Below are positions 1-10,619 of a stretch of DNA of 64,000 nucleotides, piece by piece. The notes under the pieces were generated by a model that was given only the letters and a program-made list of their open reading frames with translations, was not told where the DNA came from and made no database searches. The DNA comes from Lepidurus packardi (Eukaryota > Arthropoda > Branchiopoda > Notostraca > Triopsidae), in contig JAKZAN010000001.1 in the NCBI GenBank assembly GCA_023053545.1, positions 10,498,565-10,562,564 of the forward strand. Direction: 5' to 3'. The translations under genes were made by a program, and so were the position numbers. Position 1 is the stretch's first letter, and each line of letters starts with the position of its first letter.

Positions 1-61
1 TTTGTTTACTTGTGTTTCCCCTTCCAGGCTTCTAACCTGATATTTTGGGGACTTTTTCTAG

Positions 62-610
62 TAACGAGAATCTTGGGAAACTTTTGGCGGACCTTCTTAG
101 AAACGGCAATCAACAGCATCGGCTTATTTGTGGGATTGTCAACTCTGCGCAAATTATGGCCGTAGACCCTGAGAGCGTCCTACTTTGCATATTACCCGAG
201 CAAGTCGACGACGTTTCCACTCACATCCATACCTTGTTATTAGAAGCTCTCTGCAATGAAAACGACATTGACATGGTCAAGGTAAACATAACTTTTTCTT
301 TTTTAAAAATGTAAGAGGTTTTATTAATTTAAAATTTTAGGTGGACTGCGTGGACAAATTAGTTGCGATTGTAGACTCGAACACAACGGAACACAAAGTA
401 TACAAGACCATGATTCCTTCCCGGCGTTCAAGGTCGAGGTCCGATCGTCGCAACGCCTTTAAAAGCCACGCTTATTCTGTTGAAAAGCAACCTTCTGATT
501 GCAATTGCCTGCTTATTCAAAAAGTAGACAACCCTCCTTGTTTGGAACGTCTTTTTTTGAGCCAATATCTGGCTTATAATTGTCCTGTAATAAAACTGCC
601 CGAATCCTGA
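62..610 (+). CDS. Gadd45: GADD45-family stress protein, 5' end missing
   Basis: GADD45 proteins are small acidic proteins of the L7Ae/L30e-like fold. They bind and activate MAP3K4-type kinases and respond to DNA damage. Two exons are visible, 62-281 and 341-610, joined at AAG|GTAAAC and TTTTAG|GTGGAC. The family core is clear: VDPESVLLCILPEQVDDV, then the NENDIDMVKV-type segment and the C-terminal NCPVIKLPES (vertebrate proteins end similarly in ITLPE-like residues). An in-frame stop lies upstream of the first exon's acceptor (TTTTCTAG, ending at 61), so the start codon must be in an exon left of the window. A basic SRRSRSRSDRR stretch sits in the C-terminal half and may be a nuclear signal (inference). 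The gene ends tail-to-tail with RAD54, with about 550 bp between stop codons. Confidence 0.9.
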
Positions 611-1162
611 ACATTGTACTGGTACGTTCGAGTTTTCACTTATTTGCTAAAACTTCGTAGTTAATTTCGTTTTCTTTTCCCTCTGTAGAAAAGCGACATC
701 GCTATTACATATCCCTCCTTCCCCAATTGTGAGATAATAGGGACATCAATTGGAACACAGTTCATCCATAAGTTTATACATAAAAACGCCAACAAACCTG
801 GCCAAGGGCGAATTGGATGGTAACCAAATCGGTTACTTGGCTTTAGTGTTATGGCTTCTTTGTCCCCAGCATGGATGCGAAAACATAACAGGATTACTGA
901 CTTGGCATTACGCCGATAAGTCGGGGCGTAATGGATCAGGTCTCCTGTCCTGAAACCATGTTGAAGACTTTTATAAGACTTTGGAGAATTTTGTCAAGTG
1001 TACAAGGTGTTATAGTAAGGATTGTACGGTGTGAAACCCTCGATTTCCCACATTGTTAAGACTCGTGCAAGCGGAAAAGTGGCACTGTATATAATAAAAT
1101 ACCAACAATAGAAATTAATTCAAGGAAAACATTTGCCAAACTTAGACATTAATCTTAGGTGA
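611..1162 (+). other. Shared 3' region of GADD45 and RAD54
   Basis: This 552-bp stretch lies between two convergent stop codons. An AATAAA hexamer at 1093-1098 is a plausible poly(A) signal for GADD45. Short open frames here show no family resemblance and no splice-consistent extension. Confidence 0.5.
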
Positions 1163-4100
1163 TCAGGGAATTAATTTAGGAGTATGGGAGATCTGGTGGA
1201 AGACAAACGACAGCCCCGCCTCCCAGACGGTCTTCAACACAGGGTCAGGAACGCCCTTTTTGTCAGCTGCATGGTGCCACTGAGACAAATCCGAATTACA
1301 AGTGGCATTTTCGGGGGGCAATTTGACTTGAATGCGGTTTACGCAACGCTTACACTTAAACCTTTCAACATAAAGTAAACAAAATTAAGATATTTTCTTA
1401 AAAAAAATAAGCTTTTGTCGAATTTACTTGTCATGGGTATCACTTAAGGTATTTTCTTCTAATTTAAACAAATCTCGTAAGTCGGCCAAGCTGAAATGGC
1501 GTTCGACGTCATCTTCGTTATCGACTACGCAAGAACTCAGAGCTTTCTTGTGAGCTTGGCGCTGGAAAATCTTCTCTTCGATCGTGCCCGTCTATTAAAA
1601 CTCCTTCAGATTAATCCCTATAAATAACGAAAAAATAGTTTCGCCTACAGAAAGTAAACGATAGATAAAACATGGTTTCTTCTGTCCATCACGCCAAACT
1701 CGAGCCATAGCTTGGTCGTCGTTAGCTGGATTCCAGTCGGGATCAAACATGATCAGACGGTTGCCTCCAATGAGGTTCAAGCCGCAGCCTCCAGCTTTGG
1801 AACTGAGCATAAATACGAAGTCTGAGCTTAACGGGTCATTAAACTTTTCCACCACCTGAAAGTATTCAGAAGAGAAATGGTTAGCGTGTGCAAAAAATAA
1901 TATCAAGTATTTCCAAATAAACTAATTAATTAATTAAAACAAAATAACAAAACATGTGATTACCTTTAATATGTGAAAACTGAACAGAAAAAAGTAAAGT
2001 TCCCTTACCTTCGCTCGCTTTTTAATAGTCATGCTTCCATCCAGTCGCACACCGTTATATGACCGCAATCTGCATAAACGTTCAAATAGATCCAAGGTTT
2101 GGGTGTAATTGGAAACCAAGACCACTTTATCATTGGTAGTGCTTTTAATTACTGCTAACAACGTATCCAGAACCTTCACTTTCCCGGCCAACTCGGGCTG
2201 CAAACGTCTAAAAATAAAATAGTCATTAATTCAGAGGTCGTAATTAGTTTCGTACTTCGTGTCATAAGTGGGAGGGAAATACTGCAAACTATTGTCAAAG
2301 CCGTCAGTTCTCGTTTTACATTTGTCGTACACCAAATCCGGATGACTGCAGATCTTTTTGATGTTCGTAATAGACGACAGGGCTGAAACACCAACTTTTC
2401 CGCTTTTTTCCGCTAGTATAAAAAAGCATATCAAATAAAGTCTTTACAAATTCATATTGTATAGTTATAGGTCGTTTACCAGTCATGTTCCTTTTCACTG
2501 TATCCGAGCTTATATAATCCTTGTAAATCTGCGCTTGCAGATTCGTCAACTTGCAGCACACCACCAATTCCGTTTTTACGGGCAAATACTGTGAAAGTAA
2601 GGCCGACGTACGCCGAATAATGCACCGATTTACAACTGTCGCCAGCTCTTCTAACCGTTCCTGTCCTCTTTTCTGGATTTCAGGCGTAGAATCCGAGTCT
2701 CGACCCCTCAAAATGGGCGTTTCAAAGTGCTTTTTGAATTCCTAAATAAATATTTTAGAACGAGATACGTCTATAGTCCTAAGATTTGCTAGAGACTTCT
2801 CTCTTATTACTTGAGCCGTGCCTATGATACCCTGGTTCACAAAATGAACCAAACTAAAGTATTCCAGAAGGTCGTTCTGGATAGGAGTACCGGATAGGAG
2901 CACTCTCCGCTTAGTCTTAAGCCCCATCAAGGCTTGGTAGGTCTGGTTCTCCGAGTTTTTTAAGCGATGACCCTGAAGAAATAAAAGTAGTCGACTTAAA
3001 TCTTAATTTTTTAGAAACTTCGATTTTTACCTCATCACAGAGTACTAAGCCAACCTCCCCTTTGTGTAGGACATGGGCATGAAGGCGAAAGGTTTCATAC
3101 GAGATAATCAAGACTGGACAAACTGGGCGTCTTCCGTGAGTGTGAATAAAACTAGACAGTTCACGATCAATCTCATCTTTAGAACCAGAATCGATGACCA
3201 GCGTGTTAACCCGTCCCGAAAGCCACTTGTTGATCTCGTTTTGCCAATTCTAGTAACCGAATAAATTAAATAAATATGCAAAAAACGACGCCGGGTGTGA
3301 AGCAGTTGTCGTTACTTTAACTAAACTGCTAGGAGAGACTATGACAGCTTTTTCGATGATCGGCTTACAATCCGGGCCCTGACGTAGCAAAGTCCACATT
3401 AACGTGATACACTGTAAGGTTTTGCCCAAACCCATTTCATCGGCCATGATACAACCATAGCTGTTTTCAATTCGCTGTCCAGTCACACAGTCATACATAA
3501 ACTTGACACCCTGTATTAAAAGAACGTTCGTTTAGAAATAATGAAAAGATTATAACAACTAACGTTTGTACCTCGCGTTGATGAGGCCTCAGTACTTTGC
3601 ATAACACGGGGTCAACTACTACATGAACTGGGTTCTTATTATCTCTGAAAATATAAGAGATTAAAATATAAATTGAATACGCCAGTTGATAATTACAGTG
3701 ACGTCTTAAGTTTGTCATGAGCGGTTAGCTCTGGGGGTGTATACAGGACTAATGCATTAGGTTCTTCAGGATCATGTAATGATTGCCGAACCCCATTTCT
3801 TCTCATACCCAACGCTTTGGAGGCTAAGGTAGGTCCATTATAATTCGGTATAGGAATCTTGAAGGGTTTTGCGAGAAGATTCCTTATAAGGGATTCCTAT
3901 GAAAATTTCAGATGATTAATTTGAAACTTGGAGATTCAAATTTGACGAAATTACATGACAAGAACCTTCATCTAGCGAATTAATTCTTGTCGCGGGATTC
4001 TCAAGGGGCAAATTTTGCAAAGGTTTTCGGTAGGGTGACATAAATTGTACGCTAGTTGGCACATCGCTTTGTGACAGCTTTTCAATTGCTTTATTCCTGG

Positions 4101-4270
4101 TCAAGGGCCTTTTCTTGATCTGTGGACTGTAATCTTCGTCGTCGTCATCGTCAGATTTTTTTCCATTCTGGTTTTCAATTGTACGCTTTACTTGACTAGG
4201 AGCCAAACTTCTCCTCTACAATCAAAGTCTTATCAATGCCTGATTAAATGAAAAGTAGAAATATTACCAT
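1163..4270 (-). CDS. RAD54L: DNA repair and recombination ATPase RAD54
   Basis: A SWI2/SNF2-family translocase that works with RAD51 in homologous recombination in the nucleus. Thirteen exons sum to 2,328 nt (775 aa; human RAD54L has 747). Exons: 4268-4270, 3928-4215, 3697-3896, 3572-3644, 3316-3510, 3031-3249, 2811-2972, 2480-2741, 2256-2412, 2009-2207, 1649-1855, 1428-1591, 1163-1361. Helicase motifs are intact: Walker [37 protein letters not shown] and [13 protein letters not shown]. The DEGH box (DE|GHR) is split by the intron between exons 6 and 7. The C-terminal zinc-like CKRCVN segment and the ending SFVFHQ match the family. Exon 1 is only the ATG; the next exon begins RRSLAPSQ, matching the vertebrate MRRSLAPSQ start, which is why I prefer 4270 over the downstream Met at 4206. 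Convergent with GADD45. Confidence 0.96.
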
Positions 4271-6032
<1,762 letters not shown>

Positions 6033-6694
6033 TTCTGCTTCTCTTTTTACAAAAGTTAACAGAAAAGAAAAGGCAAAAAACAACGATTTAATATCTCTCA
6101 GATATGACACGTTGCAATTGCCATGTTTATATTTACTTAAATAAATCAAATCAGTGCGAGCTATGAAGCCTTGTCATAACGGCACAAACAGTCATTGGAG
6201 ATAACATTCGTTTAATACTTTATACAGTGAAACCTCGGTTTGCGAGTAACTTGGTTTACGAGTGTTCCGCAAGACGAGCAAAAATTTTTAACAAATTTTG
6301 ACTCTATGTACGAGAGATGTCTTGATATACGAGCAGTACACGCTGTGTAGTACGCCGAATAAGCTGTATCACTCATATTGTAGCGAACTGGGGCTAGATG
6401 GCGCCAGAGGCATAGCAAGGAAGAAGAAGAGCGGAGAGGAGAGTCGAGTAGGACTAGCGAAGGCGGAAAGAGCTATTGTGAGAGCGCGAGAGTTTGAATG
6501 GCAGAGCAGAGTCATGTTTGACTGTTATATTAAATCCCGTACTAGATCCCCATGTTAATGCATCACCCTAACTAAATTAAGTTAAAACTGTGTCCGACTT
6601 TTATTAAAACAAGTTCCCCTTCCCTTAGTGAAAATTAAGCTAGTGTAATCCAAATTTACGCTACAATATAGTGCACCACCCGAATAAGGCTGTA

Positions 6695-6772
6695 GCAGTG
6701 CGAGCCATGAAACTGTTTAACGACAATGCAATGTCACATTTCTGTGAAATCCTGAAAAAGGAGGCAAAACTA
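6695..6772 (+). pseudogene. C-terminal remnant of Tigger-like transposase
   Basis: The frame starting at 6695 reads AVRAMKLFNDNAMSHFCEIL followed by a lysine-rich tail and a stop. It resembles the ending of Tigger-type transposases, where a FND-x-F-x-E-I-L pattern precedes the C-terminus. The upstream part is lost to stops and divergence. This supports the pogo/Tigger assignment made from the ends. Confidence 0.5.
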
Positions 6773-6920
6773 TAGTATCTTTAAGTGCCATCGTGAAACA
6801 CAGGGTTACGCGTAAAGAAAGAACTCCAACGTTTTATTAAGTTTTAAGATGCAACTATATGTAAGATAACTTTCAAGACGTTGCGTTGTTCTTCTGATAA
6901 ATGCCATGCCGTACTGATTA
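6764..6920 (-). repeat. Inverted duplicate of K2P 5' end inside the transposon
   Basis: The reverse complement of 6764-6920 matches 7587-7743 over 157 bp with four mismatches (about 97%). Weaker similarity continues outward to about 7562 with a short indel. The copy includes about 129 bp upstream of the K2P start codon plus the first 28 bp of coding sequence. Within the coding part there is one synonymous change and one Ala-to-Val change. Identity stops abruptly after codon 9. Confidence 0.9.
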
Positions 6921-7586
6921 TCAGATTATCACTAAAAACGACTCTCTCTCTTGTTAAAATCGCACAATAATTAATAATTTCGATTTTTGCATTGAAATTT
7001 TTGGGTTTTGGAACGAAATATCTGAGTTTCCATTGTTTCTTATGGGGAAAATCGCTTTGATATACGGGTACTTTGGATTACGAACACGTTTGCGGAACGC
7101 ATTAAGCTCGCAAACCGAGGTTTCATTGTACTCCTTGTCAAATTATTTACTCATTTCACACTACAATTAAAAAATCGAAATATTTAATGTAATAATAATA
7201 ATTAAGCTCAAGAGCATAGGTCATCAAATAAGTTATCTTTAAAATAAGGGGTCTTAGTGGAAAATATATTTAATGAGGTTAAAGAAGTTTTTGCATGATG
7301 AGATTAAACTTTGGAACACGTTCCATCTTAGAATGGAGATATATGCGCACAATTTCACGGCCAACCTCTCTCCAGGTCTGAAATAAATGTCTCACAGTCG
7401 AACGTGGCTATTAAAAGGGAAAACTACTTAATCTACGTAATCTACATGTTTTTCCATCCATTAGTAGGCTCCGCACCTAGGCAATACCGGCCAAGAATCA
7501 TAATGTACGTGTGAAAACTTAAGCGACCCGTGGGAGAGAATAAACAGATCGACAAAACACCTTTTAAAAGCGAGAGAGTCGTCTGG

Positions 7587-7743
7587 TAATCAGTACGGCA
7601 TGGTATTTATCAGAAGAACAACGCAACGTCTTGAAAGTTCTCTTACATATAGTTGCATCTTAAAACTTAATAAAACGTTGGAGTTCTTTCTTTACGCGTA
7701 ACCCTGTGTTTCACGATGGCACTTAAAGATACCATAGCTTTGC
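7587..7743 (+). repeat. K2P-side copy of the 157-bp inverted duplication
   Basis: This is the partner of 6764-6920. It spans the probable promoter or 5' UTR and the first nine codons of the K2P gene. The coding sequence continues as normal channel sequence after the duplication ends, so this copy looks like the original. Confidence 0.85.
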
Positions 7744-9686
7744 ATTTATTGTTCTGGATTTACTTGCTAGCCGGGGGCGGTATATTTTACTGGATTGAAA
7801 ATGACACTGCACCTTCTCTACGAGGTAAACTAATTTAATTCCGCATTTGAGTCAACACAGACGAAAAAATATGTACAATTTGTGCGTATAATATAAAGAC
7901 AGATTTTAAGTCTTAATATTGGACTAAATTCTTCTAGCAACTGTGAATAATGCGACCATGACCCAGTTATCACTCTGCGCTCAAATTCTGCAATCAGGTG
8001 GGCCTCTTTTCTTAGTTTTGTATTGAGCATATATTCAACCATATCGATATCTAAACTTTGCACACCCGTACAGTTAATGATAGTGGACTCCTGTCCTTAT
8101 GGGAAGACGGCCAAGAATTGTCTTCCGCATTGCTGATAGCGTGTCTGAACCACACATTGAGTGCCTCCAACTCTCAGATCTCGGCCTCGACTATCACAAA
8201 TCTTAACTATTCAAACGCCGTTTTTTTATGCATGACTATAGTTACAACCATTGGTACGCAAGTTACAAAAGAAAAATCTCTCATGGAACTATAACTTATT
8301 TACAAATTTCGTTTGGGAAGGATACGGCAATATTACCCCGAAAACGGACGGAGGCAAAGTCTTTTGTATTTTTTACAGCACTATCGGCATTCCATTGACG
8401 GGCATCTATTTGCTATCTATCAGTGAATACTTCAGCAATCACTTCCTGGCACTATACCATAAGATTCAACGTCGAAGGCCCGATAAACGTGGGATTTTAC
8501 TTATGGGCACTTTGGGATACCTCATACCCGGTTTGCTAGTCTTCGTTTTTGTCCCTGCTGCTGTTTTCATGGAATTAGAAGGATGGACGTACTTGGACGG
8601 TTTTTACTATGGCTTTGTAACCCTCACAACGATTGGCTTTGGCGACTTCGTACCAGGTATCCCTGCACTCACGTTAAACAATCCATAGTTGCTTACATTT
8701 GCTTTCGTCCAAGCAGCTCAGTTCGAAAGCAGGCAGGACGTGCAAGCATTATACGAATTCGTGGAAATCTTTTGGGTGATACTCGGGTTGGCTTACTGGA
8801 CCATCGTCTTGAACTTTATTACCAAAGCTTTAAGAGTAACTATCTATATAAATAAAAAAAATATTAGCATTAAATATTTGTTTAAATCATGAATTTCTAG
8901 TCGGAAAGGATTAAAACTCGATGGAATCGAACAGCCACGGAAATGAAACGCATGGCGGAACATTTGGTAATGCATCAGCGAGAGACGTTTATACCTCAAA
9001 AATCCAAGGTAAATGGAATTACCAAGTTAAAGCATACTTAACTACACGTCATGATTTAGGCCGCGTTTGATATGGTTTTTCAACTCGCCGGGTCTTTTGG
9101 CAATATCTCTGATGCCGATAGAAGATTAAGCATTCCAGGCGTAGCCAGCGCTATTAAACCAAGATTAAACAGCGGGTTTCAGTCCATGTTTATGCCAATT
9201 CTTCGCCTCAGCAATTCGTCAAGCCTCCCGACCACACCCGCTAGTGATAACAGTCCAGTTACGCTTTCAATGCCAAGTATGGAAAGTGGCATTGAAATAG
9301 ATAATACTCCCGGCGAAGAAATTCCCAGAATAGATCAACAATTTTGTATCTCCGAACCAAATCTTAACAGGGTTGTGTGTCCCACTTGCCTAAGTGCTTT
9401 GCAAGGGAGGGCGAGAAGAGCGTCTGAAGTCAAACGCTTAGAAAGAAGCAACACTCGTCCTGAATTAGTGTATACCCCTCCCGAAAATCTAAACGCTTTC
9501 AAGGGTTTGATTATGCGAGCCATGCTCTTAATGCACGAAGCTGAAAAACATTCTGTCGTCCCAGATCCGCCCTCTGATGGAGAAATCATCCCAATGGATT
9601 CTTTTTCCGCTGAGTCAATATGCGCCAATAAAACTGAGTCTTGCTATCAAACATTGTATGCCCATCAGGAGCAGAAATTCTCATAA
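7716..9686 (+). CDS. Two-pore-domain potassium channel (K2P/KCNK)
   Basis: K2P channels carry background potassium leak currents at the plasma membrane. Seven exons (7716-7824, 7938-7997, 8074-8253, 8321-8656, 8717-8835, 8901-9008, 9060-9686) sum to 1,539 nt, 512 aa. Both selectivity filters are present: TTIGYGNI, split across exons 3 and 4, and TTIGFGDFVPG. TM1 contains LLAGGGIFYWIE. The extracellular cap has several N-x-S/T sites, and the last membrane segment reads VILGLAYWTIVLNFI. A cytosolic tail of about 240 residues is serine/proline-rich and non-conserved to my eye. The acceptor of exon 5 is ambiguous by one CAG. The start codon and first nine codons lie in the duplicated segment. I cannot name a subfamily. 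Confidence 0.93.
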
Positions 9687-9772
9687 ATGCATGAATTTTA
9701 AAACGATGTTTTTACACAAACTTACATGACAAAAATTTTAAAAATTAGCAAACAGAGGGGAAAAGAGAGTTT

Positions 9773-10236
9773 TTAGTCGTCCAGGGAGAAAGTGGGCGCA
9801 TTGGAAGCTGGAGAAGACGGTGGAGTTGGAGCTGAAATACAATGAAAAGTAGATAATTCACAAGGATCTGGGGTTTGGAAGTCGCCAACAGCTTTCTTCG
9901 TTTCCAACCACAGCATATCTCGCACAGCCTTGTCTGTTTTCTGGAACGTATCGCCGACATTCTTCCATTTCCTGTTTTCGGCGAACGCAATAACAATGGC
10001 GAAAAGGACACAGGCGAGTCTGTAACCCCTGGGGAATTAAACTCGATGGTTTACGGAGCTTCACTGCTCCACAAATGATCAGCATCATCTTCATACATTC
10101 TCCCCATTCTGAGACCTAATAAAATAGCAGGATTTAAACCACATGCGTTTAAATCGTCTTGCTAGTACAAAAGGTAATGTTAAGAGTCTTAATTACTTTG
10201 AGAAAGCTCTTCGTATCCCCAAGAAGCGGTCTTCAT
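9773..10236 (-). CDS. Small single-pass membrane protein, orphan (predicted)
   Basis: I infer three exons: 10197-10236, a 19-nt microexon 10097-10115, and 9773-10028. Joined, they give 315 nt, 104 aa, with GT-AG junctions and consistent phase. The protein starts MKTASWGYEELSQS, has one hydrophobic segment (LACVLFAIVIAFA), then a charged KWKNVGDTFQKTDKAV region and a proline-rich tail ending TFSLDD. Two overlapping longer frames on this strand are less protein-like. I recognise no family. It is convergent with the K2P gene, with 86 bp between stops. Confidence 0.5.
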
Positions 10237-10619
10237 ACTATTGCTGTTGGCGAAAACTAGACGTGGCAACTAAAAGCGGGCCAATCCCTTGGTTCCTCCA
10301 CGCACTTTAGCTCCCAGGCCCCTGATTTCGCGTCCCATGCCGCGCATTGCCTGCTCAAATCACTTTTCATGTCCTGCAGATCAGAGGCAAAACGCCTTGA
10401 AGTATTATACTATATTTAAGTATACCGTTAACGTATTTTTTCTTGAAACATGTACCGAATCTAGAAAACAGATTTACAGTATCGAATTCCTCCAGGCTTA
10501 CCACTTATACCGAGCTATGTCCCCATGCTAAACGCCTGCATAACTTAGCTTTGCAGGAGGCCTAAACATAACCTATTTACAGAATCAAATAAATGAACAA
10601 ACAATCCTTGAATACAATT
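10237..10619. other. Gap upstream of the small membrane protein gene
   Basis: A 383-bp interval between two minus-strand genes. It must hold the small gene's promoter and the ASNSD1 3' UTR. I see no recognisable motif. Confidence 0.4.

Larger units (their letters stand above)
6225..7128. mobile_element. Tigger/pogo-type DNA transposon, 904 bp, decayed
   Basis: The ends are inverted copies: the left begins CAGTGAAACCTCGGTTTGCG and the right reads CGCAAACCGAGGTTTCATTG. Both are flanked by TA (6223-6224 and 7129-7130), the target duplication of Tc1/mariner/pogo elements. The terminal sequence resembles Tigger elements, including the ATATACGAG-like and TTCCCCATAAGAAACAATGG-like subterminal stretches. 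The interior has no intact transposase, only a C-terminal remnant, and carries an inverted copy of the neighbouring K2P gene's 5' end. Confidence 0.85.

Noticed and set aside
6150-6200. CAGTGCGAGCTATGAA resembles the transposase remnant at 6697 (CAGTGCGAGCCATGAA).
   Set aside because: Similarity fades within 20 bp and lies outside the transposon ends; could be chance.
7261-7470. Minus-strand exon-like stretch reading MEKH plus TWREVGREIVRIYLHSKMER and ending MQKLL.
   Set aside because: Splice sites allow only a 36-aa product, no family is recognised and no further exons were found; too weak to list as a gene.
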